A DNA stretch of 64,000 nucleotides from Hysterangium stoloniferum (Eukaryota > Basidiomycota > Agaricomycetes > Hysterangiales > Hysterangiaceae). The position numbers were made by a program, and so were the translations under genes. This document shows, one piece after another, positions 1-11,127 of the stretch. The notes beneath the pieces were generated by a model that did not search any database, was not told where the DNA came from, and saw only the letters and a list, made by a program, of their open reading frames with translations. Numbering within the stretch: the stretch's first letter is position 1; each line of letters starts with the position of its first letter. The stretch is from contig WHVD01000075.1 of NCBI GenBank assembly GCA_015178975.1, positions 62,001-126,000 on the forward strand. The letters are read 5' to 3'.

Positions 1-348
1 TTCAACTCGACAAACCGAACATTAATCGACACCATCAAATCTCTTTCGACATGTCTCATTTCGACGTCATATATATAATTAGTTCATAACATAGTCATAA
101 CGATACGATGAAAAGCATAAAAGGGCTACGAAAGAAGTGAGGGAAGTCAGTCGAAATATCTGTATATTAGTGATATTAGTAATCTACTTTGTCGTAACTT
201 CTTCGACAATTACTTCTGTGAGTTCTCGCAACTGGTAATAGCCTCTTACTTCATCGACAGGGCGAATATATACTTCGTCGAACGAGGCTTTCGAGTTTGG
301 TTAATAGAATATTATTCGACTTTATCGAAGAATAATCGATTCATGACA
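1..348 (-). repeat. Partial LTR-like repeat, copy 1 (cut by left window edge)
   Basis: Read on the minus strand from 348 leftward, this begins TGTCATGAATCGA and matches the plus-strand repeat at 5340-5836 in the same order: an ATAAAGT-GAATAA block, a TTCGACGAAGTAT block, a GACTGACTTCC block and an AT-rich TATA-like stretch. The two copies are inverted to each other and clearly diverged. The TG start and the length of the other copy suggest a solo LTR, but no internal retroelement sequence is attached and the far end lies outside the window. Confidence 0.5.
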
Positions 349-701
349 GTTACCAACCACACCAACCTGTCATCATGGTGCTGCCTTCAGCAATGTCCTC
401 CCAGGCCATACTAACGCGCTCGTCATCAGCGATGATGAGCTTACATTCCAGCGTTCCTGGCCACCCCAGAAGGGTGCACTTGGTGCATTTTGCGGCACTA
501 TTATATCTTAGACATTGTTATATGCATAATGCACCATGTAGTTTGACTTATTGAAATAAAATAAGTAATATTGTTCACATACTTCAGGTAAAATTATGAA
601 AGTTTTGATACTGATGGGGGGCATCAAATGCATTGACTAAACTAGAAGTGCATCAATAGCATGCTATATATCAGATATATTATCAAATTGAAAGGTATTA
701 G
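349..701. other. Intergenic, nothing recognised
   Basis: This AT-rich stretch follows the LTR-like repeat. I see no convincing reading frame, RNA gene or repeat in it. Confidence 0.5.
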
Positions 702-2496
702 TCAGGAGGAGACCAGCAGCACATTGTTGTCCTTCCCTACAACTGCCCTCTTTTTGATGCTTCTCTCCTTTGCCTCCTTTTTGTCCATGTTTGTTTCACC
801 AGTTGGCTTATTTTCCTTATCACTGGAAACTTTTGTTACTTTCTTCTTCTTCTTCGCAGGCTCCTCATCTATTGTTGACTCCGAGTCTTTGGCCACGGCA
901 TGAGTTCGCTTTTTTGGGACCTTTCTCTCCCAATGCCCGCATATATTCCTCTCTCTTTGTCTTCCACTCATCTTCAGATAGTTGATCCCATTTGCACCGC
1001 TGATTTGAGTCAGGAAAACATAGTCCTTCCAATAAGATGCGAACGTGATAAAGTGAGCCAATCTTCGAGGGATTCATAAATGGGACTTCTTCTGGCCAGT
1101 TCCGGATTATAATACCATGGTCAGCAACAAGCCTCATGTATTGCTCATATTGCATAGACATGTTCTGACCAGTTATTTCACCTTAAATAGCCATGTATAA
1201 TGTTAAAAATAATTATAAAGATATAATCATGGTTAACTCACAAAGTCCTGCTTTAATTTCTTGTGATATTTTTCCTTTTATCTGGGTCAAGCGTTCATTA
1301 TGGTTTATAACAAGACCTGTGTTGTTGGCAGCATTGAATGCATAGTTATTTAATTTATTAAAATATGTACTTTCAATGTCCCCGACCACAAAAAGCTCAA
1401 GCTCTTTGAGAAGATCTGAAGGTGCTTTCTTCATGCCCACAAAAAGAAAATGGCTGGCCTTCTCAGTCATAATGAATTGAGCTGGAAGGTTAAACCCATG
1501 ATCTGGTTTAACTGCAAAGAGGAAGGCTTCCACACCAGTATGCTGAGTTAATGCATTAATCTGCAAAAGTGGGTTACACTCATACAATATATGAATATGA
1601 TTATTGAAATGTTTCACATACCTCATTGCCAATGGCTTCCAATGTTGCCTGTGCATCTTGAGCTTTGGATCTCATACTCGTCAAGCATCCACTTTGTTTT
1701 TGTTAGATTATATAATACCAACCATTCTTCCAACTGGGACCATATGGTGTACAGCTCTGAGTTCAGTGTGTATATGATCTAATAAGAATGGCGCTTAGGG
1801 TTATATCCTTAAGTACAGTGTAAGACCAAACCTACCCAAGGTCAGATGGTGTAGTGGTTAACACCTTCATTATGTAATTGAGAGATCCTGGGTTCAATCC
1901 CCAGTCTGGCTATTCATTTTCTACATTACTTATGTTTTCTAACAGTTTTGATAGTCATAGTTCTTCTGCCTTTGATCTAAGGAAGGTTTTCATCTCGTCA
2001 GGGAGCTGCTTGGCTTGCTCAGGTCTGCTGAGATTGTTCAGAGAAGCCTGTATCTCTTCAAATTTTATTTTCTCGTCTTCAGTAAGATCTATGGATGCAG
2101 ACATTAGCCTTGTTAGCATCCTAGCTATGGATAGCACACACCTAATTTCTCGCCCCTTAACCAAACTGGGACAGCACGGGCAGCATTGACCAAATTTATA
2201 CTTTGCTTCTGTTTTGCCATCTTGCCAGGAGCACATATTGCATGCATGACTGTCTGTGTGCTCTTCTTCCATCTGGCACCAATTTCTTTGCAATCCTTTT
2301 CAAGCATATTAATGATATTATTAATATCCTCATTGAATCCCTCTTGTCGGCTCTTTGTGATGATTCTTGCCTTTTTGCACATAGCATAGATAAGCCTTTG
2401 AAAGTTGTTTCTTTTTTTTGGCATTCTACTGAGTTTGATGGTCATTTGATGAATAGAAGTAGCAGAAAAATATTGACAGAAGTGAGGACATGTCAA
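702..2496 (-). pseudogene. Decayed KDZ-neighbour type hypothetical protein
   Basis: Several minus-strand exon-like pieces lie in consistent order: 2496-2125, 2293-1955, 1656-1236 and 1161-702. The piece at 1161-865 carries NWPEEVPFMNPSKIGS, a segment I associate with a large family of unnamed mushroom proteins often found near KDZ transposases. Its C-terminus (1061-702) is lysine-rich and lies in a different frame from the preceding part, implying an indel near position 930. The 2496-2125 and 2293-1955 pieces also change frame. A tRNA-like sequence sits between two of the pieces. Function is unknown. I call it a pseudogene because of the frame breaks, although unrecognised introns could rescue part of it. 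Confidence 0.45.
1840..1912 (+). tRNA. tRNA-like sequence (tRNA pseudogene or SINE head)
   Basis: Seventy-three bases fold as a tRNA cloverleaf. The acceptor stem is GGTCAGA/TCTGGCT with two wobble pairs. The D arm is GTGT-loop-ACAC with A14, G18, G19 and A21 in place. The T arm is CTGGG-TTCAATC-CCCAG, and a discriminator A follows. A-box and B-box promoter sequences are intact. The anticodon arm is damaged: position 33 is A instead of the near-invariant T, and the top pair is T-T. If read literally the anticodon is TGT (Thr). There is no encoded CCA. This looks like a decayed tRNA or a tRNA-derived SINE head rather than a working gene. Confidence 0.4.
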
Positions 2497-2702
2497 TCAA
2501 TCGCTGTCACAGTCGTGATGTCACAACATGAAAGTCAATATGAAATGTATTCACAATTGTGGAAATACGATAGATTAATTTAATTCTACTAGTTTCTATG
2601 ATTAAAATTTTATAAATTTCACCAGAGCTTTTCTGGTTAGTCTTACTGTTGAAATCAGTTCTCAAAGCTCATAAGAATCATAAGCAAATATATATAATTG
2701 CT

Positions 2703-2870
2703 GGTGTACCACCTTTTGCGTGCTCACATAGCTGAAAGCCTGTCATCAAATAGACTCATTGGGTCTGGGTTACAAAGGTTGATAGGACACCACAGTACAT
2801 TGCTCAATAAACTAGCAAATGGTATACATGATGGGCAGCAGGAAAAACTGATGACAGGATGAATCATGAA
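2703..2870 (+). repeat. Direct repeat flanking the WD40 fragment, left arm
   Basis: The stretch with the words caaatagactca, gttgatagga and atggtatacatgatg recurs in the same order and orientation at 4695-4835. The pair brackets the WD40 fragment and its 162-bp tandem repeat. The beginning of the arm also resembles 5303-5339, just before the second LTR-like repeat. The origin is unknown. From 2500 to 2986 I see nothing else. Confidence 0.5.
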
Positions 2871-2986
2871 GGTGGCACAAGTGAACAGTGAAATCAAGGG
2901 GATGGGGAATGCTGAAGGATAATGCAGGACAAGTGGTCTCCGGGGAACATCAGCAAACAATTCTCCAAAGCAACATCCGAAGAAAC

Positions 2987-4003
2987 CTAAAACATGTGCC
3001 CCTGCAATGGCTCCTGCAACAGCTTTCCCGTCGCTGTATGCCAGAGCCAGATGGTCTTATAATCGGAACCAGACATGATCTGAGTCCCGTCTGGCGAAAA
3101 TGAGACCGAAGAAACCCAAGATGTGTGTCCCTGCAATGGCTCCTGCAATGGCTTTCCCGTCGCTGCATCCCAGAGCTGGACAGTCATATCATAGGAACCA
3201 GACACGATTTGAGTCCCATTGGGCGAAAATGAGACTGAAGAAATTGAATGCGTGTGTCCTTGCAATGGCTCCTGAAATGGTTTTACCGTCATCGCAGCCC
3301 AGAGGTGGATGGTCTTGTCATGAGAACCGGACACGATCCGAGTCCTGTCTGGCAAAAACAAGACCGAAGAAACCCAAGACATGTGTCCCTGCAATGGCTC
3401 CTGCGACGGCTTTCCCGTCATCACATCCCAGAGCCGGATGGTCTTGTCATGAGAACTGGATATGATCCGACTCCCGTCCAGTGAAAACGAGATGAAAGAA
3501 ACCGAATCCATGTGTCCCTGCAACGGGTCCTGCAATGGCTTTCCTGTCGTCATATCCCAGAGCTGAACGGTCTTGTCATTGGAACCGGACATGATCCAAG
3601 TCCCATCCGGCAAAAACGAGACTGAAGACACCCAATCTGTGTGCCCCTGCAATGGCTCCTTCAATGGCTTTCCCGTTGCCACATCCCAGAGAAGTGAAGA
3701 CCAACCGGTATTGATTACATGGCCACACAATCTCAGGTCTCGAAGATTGTGCTTTTTTAAAGGTGTTAAGATCTGGGTACTGGCATACGGGACACCTGCT
3801 GGTATCTGAAACAGTGATGGTGATGATAGGAGAGGTGGCATTATGGGATCCAGGCTACATGGGGAGTCAAATGTGAGGCTGCACATTGGTGTTCGGGATG
3901 GGCATGTTAAGTTCCGGGTACTGGCAATATGCAAGGCCACGCTGGCATATGGGACACATGCTAGTATGTGAAACAGTGATGGTGATGATAGGAGAGGTGG
4001 CAT
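2987..4003 (-). pseudogene. WD40-repeat fragment, NLR-type
   Basis: The minus-strand frame ending at 2987 encodes one partial and five complete WD40 repeats of 43 residues each. Every repeat follows the pattern GH...VSSVSF.PDGT.I.SGS.DKT..LWD..TGKP..EPLQ, so the blades are almost identical. Such high-identity blades are typical of the C-terminal recognition domains of fungal NACHT-WD40 proteins and of HET-E-like proteins. No NACHT or effector domain is present: upstream of the first blade the frame runs into a 162-bp tandem repeat that encodes no known domain. The last blade ends at GHMF and a stop. It is probably a truncated relic of an NLR-type gene; a short free-standing WD40 protein is less likely. 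Confidence 0.6.
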
Positions 4004-4386
4004 TATGGGATCCAGGCTACATGGGGAGTCAAATGCAAGGCCGTGTATTGGTGTTCAGGATGGGTGAGTTAAGTTCCGGGTACTGGCAATATGCAAGGTG
4101 GTGCTGGCGTACGGGACACATGCTGGTATATGAAACAGTGATGGCGATGATAGGAGAGGTGGTCATTATGGGATCTAGGCTACATGGGGAGTCAAATGCG
4201 AGGCCACACGTTGGTGTTTGGAATGGGCGTGTTAAGTTCCAGGTACTGGCAATATGCAAGGTGGCGCTGGTGTACGGGACACATGCTGGTATCTGAAACA
4301 GTGATGGCAATGATAGGAGAGGCAGCATTATGGGATTCAGGCTACATGGGGAGTCAAATGCGAGGTCGCGCATTGGTGTTTAGGAT
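3780..4386. repeat. 162-bp tandem repeat, about 3.7 units
   Basis: The phrase ctacatggggagtcaaatg occurs at spacings of 162, 163 and 162 bp, with the intervening sequence (gttaagttcc-ggtactggcaatatgcaagg and gtgatggtgatgataggaga variants) also conserved. A 162-bp unit keeps a reading frame, so minus-strand frames run through parts of it, but the 163-bp step breaks phase. It lies immediately upstream of the WD40 fragment. Confidence 0.8.
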
Positions 4387-4694
4387 GGGCATTTAAGCAG
4401 TGGGCAGTGATAGCGATGTGGAGATGATATCTTGAGGTGTCTGGTGTTCAACAACGAAAGACAGTTGACACTGAATAGTGGTGGCAAAAGTCGTGGTGAC
4501 AGATGCATGTGATCCTGCATCAACAAGTGGCAGTGAGTGTGATGACTGTTGATCTCCAATTCAGAACGTCCAGGTTCAAAAGGTAGGCACAGCAATGGTG
4601 AAACTGATGGTTGGTGATGTACATTCCAGCTGGGAGTGTTGAAGGAGGAATGGGAAACACATACTTTTGCATGCAATTAGCCAGCAGGCCTTGG

Positions 4695-4835
4695 AGTACT
4701 AAGGATCCTGTTGTCAAATAGACTCACTGGATCTAGGTCACACAGTTGATAGGACCAAGTGTATTGCTTGATGAACTAGGGAATGGTATACATGATGAGC
4801 AGTAGGAAAAAATGATTTATTATGTAACAAGTAAG
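4695..4835 (+). repeat. Direct repeat flanking the WD40 fragment, right arm
   Basis: This is an imperfect copy of 2703-2870 in the same orientation, sharing caaatagactcactgg, gttgatagga and gaatggtatacatgatg. The two arms enclose about 1.8 kb of WD40 and tandem-repeat sequence. Confidence 0.5.
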
Positions 4836-5339
4836 AGGTCACATGTAAGACTGGTAAAAGTGTGGCAACCAGAATATAACAGCAAGTGGAAAATGTGAAG
4901 ACAAGTGGAAAATGTAAAGATAAGTGGGAAATGTGAAGATAAGAAAATATAAAAAATTTTAAGCACAATAATCTGTAACACAACAGTTACACTCAGTTGT
5001 GCGCAAATACTATGCAGACGTCTGAGGTGATGTGTATCTAGCTCAAAGACTAAATACAAATATTCTTTATACAAACAAATAAGTAGATCACAAGTAAATG
5101 AGGTGTTGAAACCACTATATGAAACAAGGCTAGTGTGATGAGACACTAAACAAAAAGAGTCATACAAATTTATATAACAATTGTGTCATTGAGAACAATT
5201 GGAATCAAAAGACCAATAGACCATATTGCACTCAAATTTCCAACAAAATGTGAAGACAAGTGGAAAATGTGATGATAGTGAAAAAAATGTGATAGGCAGC
5301 AAATTGCTAGTGTAGCACCTTGTACATGCTCACACAGCC
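4836..5339. other. AT-rich spacer with short aagtggaaaatgtgaag repeats
   Basis: The motif aagtggaaaatgtgaag and close variants occur several times in a row around 4885-4940 and again near 5255-5275. No gene is evident. Confidence 0.5.
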
Positions 5340-5836
5340 TGTCATGAATCGAATTTTACTCAATAAAGTTGAATAAACAATCGAAGAATATTCAACAATA
5401 TCGAATAAAGATGCCTCATTCGACGAAGTATTAATTCGTCCTGTTGATAAAGCGTGAGGCAAAGATAGGACACAGAGGCTCATGAATAAATAAGTCAAAG
5501 AAGGACTCAGAAAAGTTCGACGATTATGTGATACAGTAATAATATAATATAATACAGGTTTTCTGACTGACTTCCTTTGTTCCTATCATTGCCCTTATAT
5601 ACTATATATCATTTACCTATGATGATAATATGATATCAAAGTGAAATCATCAATGACATCAACCTGAGACAAGTCAAAGATATTTGAGATTGTTGAAGAT
5701 ATTGTCGAAGAATAGTCGAATCGGAAGTTGAGTTGGAAATCAAGTTGGAAAGTCGAAGGAATGTCGAAGAAATATAATATTGAATATTATTGAAATTTGA
5801 CCTTGTACGTTTGTGACACAGCCCTATATTCTAACA
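5340..5836 (+). repeat. LTR-like repeat, copy 2
   Basis: This begins TGTCATGAATCG and ends TTCTAACA, so it has the TG...CA ends of an LTR, with a length near 500 bp and a TATA-like tatatactatatatc inside. It is the inverted counterpart of 1-348. No gag-pol sequence joins either copy and I could not find a clean target-site duplication, so it is best read as a solo LTR or a related short element. Confidence 0.5.
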
Positions 5837-5971
5837 CTTGCAGGATGTCTTCAGCAAGTAATTCACATACTGGTGTCTGTGACATTGCTCGACTTACAAG
5901 TTCTTTCCTTTCTCATGCACATCAAGTCAGGAATTTTGAAATATATATATTTAATCGCCTTGTAAAACTAT

Positions 5972-7905
5972 TCATGCTATTCCTTTGTACAACTGATCTA
6001 CATGCTGTGATTCCTCATCTTCAGAAGAATACTCACTATCTGACCTCTCACCCTCTACCATGCTGGTGTGCACTTTTTGTCCAGGAATGCGAAGAATAAC
6101 TTTACTGAGACTCTGTCCCGCTTCAGTGGTACCAGAAAACCCTTCCAATGCATATATCTTAAGTAGAGTTGCCCTGATATGAATATTAATCCTCTTCTGC
6201 TGAAATGCATGTTCCTTCACAGCACCAAATAATGGAAAATCTGTGTGTTCAAGTTGATCCAAAGTCACAGAAAATACTTTGATCTCATCTTCAATCCATG
6301 TAGCAAGGCGTCTGACCTCAACATTAAGTCTTTGAATTTCTTCTTCTGCTCAGAGAATCTTGAGATGGCACCAAGTTGCTTCATGATTCTGAGTCTTGGC
6401 CCATTCCAAATTTCATATATCCTCCCGAGCACCAATTCGTAATAGCTCAAATTCAGCTATAGTGCTGTATTCGATGATCTCAGCCCAAGTGAGCTTAGGA
6501 CAGGGAGGATCCATTTTGGTGGCAAAGTTATTGTATATGTTTAATGCATGCTAGATGGCCTTTGATCTAGTCTTAATTGCCTTTGCAATCTGGTTTCTCA
6601 GTTTATACCCTGTGAAGTCATGATTGCATATTAATATAATTTGATAGAGAAGTCAAGTAATACCTGTTTCCAATACATTGGCCTTGGTCAGCTCAAAAAG
6701 ATGCTGAACCACAAGCCCTTCCAGCTTATCAACAGCCAGCTGGAACACTTGCTTGTCCATGTATTTCAGAACTGCCTGATATTGCTCAGATGCTGCTGTC
6801 CATCTTTCACTGATATCAAGTTGCTCCTCTATACTTTGTACATATCTCCCTCTGCAGTATAAGGACAGCCTCCCAAGCCTCCCGAGCAACACATGTGAGT
6901 TGCATCTTTTGCACAGGTTGTTTTGTATCACTTTCAATCTTTCTAGCCTGCTCAGCAAGCATCCTACAAAGTGTTGTGAGTGAATTAAGTGGTGATGCTG
7001 AGTGAATCATGACATACCTTGCTGTATCATATTTTTGAAGTAGCTTGACATATTCAATACATGAGATATCCTCTTTGGGCTCAGATGCCTTGGATTTCAG
7101 GTACACATGCTCTTCATTAAGCCATTCCATGAATTGTGTATGGGGAATTTCCCGTTCTGCTGTCAATATTGTCTGGCACATAGTCATCTCATCTATGGTC
7201 TCCAGTGCCTGTTGGTAGTTGCTGAGTAGGAATGTAGCTGGAATAATATTAGGATTTGCCACTCTGGTTAATGAGTACTCACCTAGATTCTCATATTTAT
7301 TAGAGTCCCATTGACAAAAGTACATGTCAATAAATTGCCTTCGGTGGTACATAGTTGAGTGCCGGGTGCAGTGTGCAACCTTATTTGAGCCTGAGAAAAC
7401 ATGTTCACAAACTTCACAGTCTTCAAGCCCAAAGCCTTGGCACATCCCTATATGGTAAGACAATTGGCAGGAACAATTTTGTGCATAACGATGGAAAGCT
7501 GAAACAACAAAGTTCAAAGAATGCTCTCTGGCTTTCACACCAAGGGAGCTATTGGCAAGTGTTGTCCTAAATGAACAACCAATATCATACCCAATGCCCA
7601 AATCAGATGGTAAAAGCTCGAGGATATATGCACAAGCTGCTAATGGGTATTTCACACTAGAATTCAAGATCAGTTACTCATAACATTGTAGGATGCATCC
7701 ACATACAGTTCCCCACTCTTCACCATGTCAGAAATAATCCATATAATGCCATGACGACATGCAGCAATGAATACACCAGTCTCATCAAATGAGTTTAGGA
7801 GGAATTTCATTTTATCTGCATTTGTGACTTTCCATCAATCGGTACATACCACAATAGCTGGATTGCCATCTGTGGGATCACCTTCCTCACACACTTCTTT
7901 CTACA
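5972..7905 (-). pseudogene. KDZ-family transposase pseudogene
   Basis: The minus strand encodes the conserved core of a Kyakuja-Dileera-Zisupton transposase, including NSFDETGVFIAACRHG, GYDIGCSF, SAFHRYAQNC, CQGFGLEDCEVCEHVFSGSN and FIDMYFCQWD, then the helical C-terminal part down to a stop at 5972. Spliceable introns are visible near 7283-7240 and 7020-6963. The copy is dead: a TGA at 7835-7837 replaces the Arg in the expected CTDRWK segment, a second TGA lies at 6413-6415, and the frame shifts near 6845. The N-terminal part is missing; similarity stops near 7900, where partial copy A of the transcription factor begins. KDZ elements are cut-and-paste DNA transposons abundant in basidiomycetes. 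No terminal inverted repeats were located. Confidence 0.8.
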
Positions 7906-7984
7906 CAGAGCAAATTATTAGAGTAGCCAAAGACTGATGCACTCAAGATCTAGCGCGACTCCGGTGTATCTGTCCGAAAAAGGG

Positions 7985-10900
7985 AAATATGCAGCTGTTG
8001 CATTGATGGGAAGTGTGGCCTCGACCCATTGACTCAGTCATATGAGCACTAAAAGGGGCATAACGTATCATCAGTAAAAACGCACTACAAAGCCTTCCCA
8101 TCACAACGGAAAAGTCCGGAGGAAAGGAAAGGATGAAAGCAAGCAAAAGAGAAGAAAGAAAGAAACCCGACTAACCGCCCCATTAAACCAACTCCTATCC
8201 TCTTCCCATCTCAACGCTCTTCACGCCATCGATGAAGGCTGTTGCTGCTGCGTATTCAGGGAAGTTCATGGCGATGTTGTGGAGTCTTCGGCAGGAGGTG
8301 AGGTAGCGAGATGAGATTGCTAGAACTGTCTATAGGGTTACTATGATTATACGAGTTGTATTATAAAGAAGGCTGGAAGGAAAAGAAGTGGGAAAGGACT
8401 TGCCGACGGTGAAGAGGAATAGGTCCCGTTCGTAGACCGCTTTGGACAGTGTGGAGAACGTGGTTTAGGATGGATACGAAGGGCTGACAAATAGTAGAAA
8501 ACACTATAAACATTCGTCTTTTGAACGAAGAAGGATAAACACTGCTTACGCTAACATATTTAAAAAATCTACCACCATTGGAAAAGGAAAAGTCAACGCT
8601 GAATATCAAAAAACCTAGGATCACAAGCCACTCACATGTCAAACAACTCCTTTGCAGCCTCCCAATCCACTAACCCACTCGAAAGAATAGCGGGCAGGGC
8701 AGGGCGCGTTTCCAAGAGGGCGGTGCGAGGTTGGAGGCAGGCCCTGGGGCATGATAATCTGTCAAGGCGAGACCAAATCCTTCGGTGGTTGCAGATTCGG
8801 ATTCTGTTCCAAAGTCGTCTTCGTCATAGGTAGCGGCGCGTTTCAGCTTGGACTCGGAACCTTCTTCACTTTTTCATTGTTGATGATGACGATGACGTTG
8901 AAGAACCGGGTTTCGAAACAACACACGCCTCTTCGAGACTAAGTCGCGCAAGCATACCCATCGGCGCAGATCGAGAGGGGAGCGTGTGTAGGTTGGGGAT
9001 GAGCGGTGGAGGGAAGAGGTTATGTAGCACAAGTTTTGTCGATCTCCAGCTTGGTGTTTTTGTTTTTGTTCCTGGTACTCTCCGTCCTCCTCACCTACAA
9101 CCTCCCTTCACACCTTCTCTAACTCTTCATCCCAAGACACCTCCTCGTTACTCCCCTCCCTTTCACTACTTCACCCATCATCACTATCTTCGTCATTTTC
9201 TTCGCTCTTTTCACGCACCATCTCCCTCGGTCGAGGCGCGAAGAATGGTCGTGATGGAATAGGACGGGAGTGAATGTACCCTGTTCTTTCTTTCCTTCTC
9301 TTTCCCAACTCTTGTGTATTGGGAGTCGCAGCCACACATGTGGTGTATGTGCGAGTTTGGACTGGTGTCCAGTCAGACCAGACATAGAGACATAGAAGAC
9401 GAAGAGGTGAGATCGAGAGTTTTAGCTCGGGATATAAAATGGTCGAGGAGTCCGCATTCACAGAAACACCTCACGTGCGGCTGCGAACCACCGATACGCG
9501 CAGACGGAAAAGAGAGGACATTGTGTGACTACATTCTCTCTAATCAAAGATAACGACAGACAGAGGACAAAGAGGTCCAACACCCGCGTTCTGACTCCGA
9601 TTTTAATAGAATGGTCGAGGAGTACCTCATTCGTTCGTATTTGCATCTATATATCTAGAGTGCAGTTGTGAAACCTCGCGGAGTGCACGCAAATTGAAAC
9701 AAGGTGTAATATCCTGGGTCTAAGAAAGTCTAGCTCGGGATGGGATGATCAAGTCAAGGTGGGATTGTGGTTGATAGAAAGAGACAGATGAACAATTGAA
9801 ATTTGAGAAGAGATAGCCTGACGATCGCGTGCAGTGAGAATCGTGTGTTCGGGTGGATAGTGCGCAAGTGGTGGCAGGATGGCGCGGGCTAGAAGCAGTG
9901 GCGCGATGGCGCTGGAGAAGAATCCGGCAAGATGGGATATGCACGAAGGGACGGACGACGGAAGATGTTGATTGGCGGAATCGAAAAGTAAGTGGGCGGC
10001 AACAACATTGCAGTAAACTGAAACGACACCGAAAGGACGAGTCTGAGTCTGCACACACGCTCATCCACCTTGCACCTGAACGTGCATTTGCCCCTGAACA
10101 TGCATCTGCCCCTGCAACACAAACACAACCAACGTAGTCCATAGTGAGCATCCCGATCTCTGCATCTGACTGTACATCCAACCCACCTGTCCCCACTTCC
10201 ACTCCTACTTTGCCTTAATACAGGCACAGGCACAATACTCCTTACACTAGCACCTGGAGATTGATGAAGGTGTAATTGTTGATTTTGATCATGTTTCCCG
10301 GCTTGACTCTGCCGCTGCGCCTGAGCCTGTTGCCCAGCAGCAGTTCGTGCCCTTCAGCCCCAATCCAGGCGTAGAGAGCAAAAGGACCAGTCCGGGTCGC
10401 GACTGTGGTTGGGTTGTGATTAAATATGCGATTGCGACTCCCACTGCGAGGGTTTGGGAGTTTTGCAAAGGTGTTGTATGGCTGATATGTTGTCGTTGTT
10501 GTCGCTTGAAGTGGGGTTGAGATTGGGATCCCGTGAGCGATATCCTATTAGACCCTAACCCTCTCGCCCCTGCTGCTGCTGCTGCAAACATAAAGTTCCC
10601 TCCTTTGGATCCCAATGTCCCCTCACCTCTACCCCTTCGAGCCAAACATAAACCCTCTCACGATTTCCGGAGGATTAACACTAACACTTGCGCTCGTCGT
10701 TAACGCATAGTCTCTAGGGTCCAGTAAGGGACAGTGTGTCAAAAGACGGTGAGATAGGGTATTGAAGGGCATGTTGTTGCTGGCATTGAAGGCTATGGAG
10801 ATGTTCATGTCAATACCGCTGCTGGTATCTAGACGGGGAATTGCAGCTGGAGCGTGATTCGGATTGATGTTTGGAGCTGTTTTTGAGCCTGCGACGACAG

Positions 10901-11066
10901 TATGTATTTGCTACAGGAAAGGCGGTCTTCATCATCATCTGGGATGAGGGGATGAGTGAAGACAGGAGCGTGTGCTTGGTATTGCTGAAGTTCAGTATGG
11001 GTTTGCAACTGTAGAAAGCGGCGTCCGACTTGGAACCAGCTTATGAAGACAAATCATTCGACATGT
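7985..11066 (-). pseudogene. Zn2Cys6 transcription factor, partial copy A
   Basis: This is a shortened copy of the gene at 41,940-49,262, in the same orientation. Recognisable pieces from low to high coordinate are a remnant of the exon ending FVMG-LCSAFLL (near 8100), MHR exons around 8200-8480, the 13-nt microexon near 8560, the start of the acidic exon (8640-9240), the large intron (9250-10040) and the Q-rich 5' exon (10240-10990). Several C-terminal MHR exons, both zinc-cluster exons and the start region are absent, and frames are broken throughout. Unlike copies B, C, F and G, it lacks the shared TAA in the Q-rich exon, so it branched off earlier. It abuts the KDZ relic. Confidence 0.75.
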
Positions 11067-11127
11067 GGATTACAGTTGACTCCCTCATAATCCATACCGT
11101 TCCGTGGATACTCCGGGGCATGGGTTC
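11067..11127 (+). repeat. Retroelement-remnant scrap at the copy A / copy B junction
   Basis: About 60 bp matches the beginning of the remnant seen at 34,755-34,790 and at other unit junctions (cataatccat, gttccgtgga, ctccggg). It joins directly to the 3' end of transcription-factor copy B at the cggatcataatccacca words. It shows that a remnant once stood between copies A and B. Confidence 0.5.
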
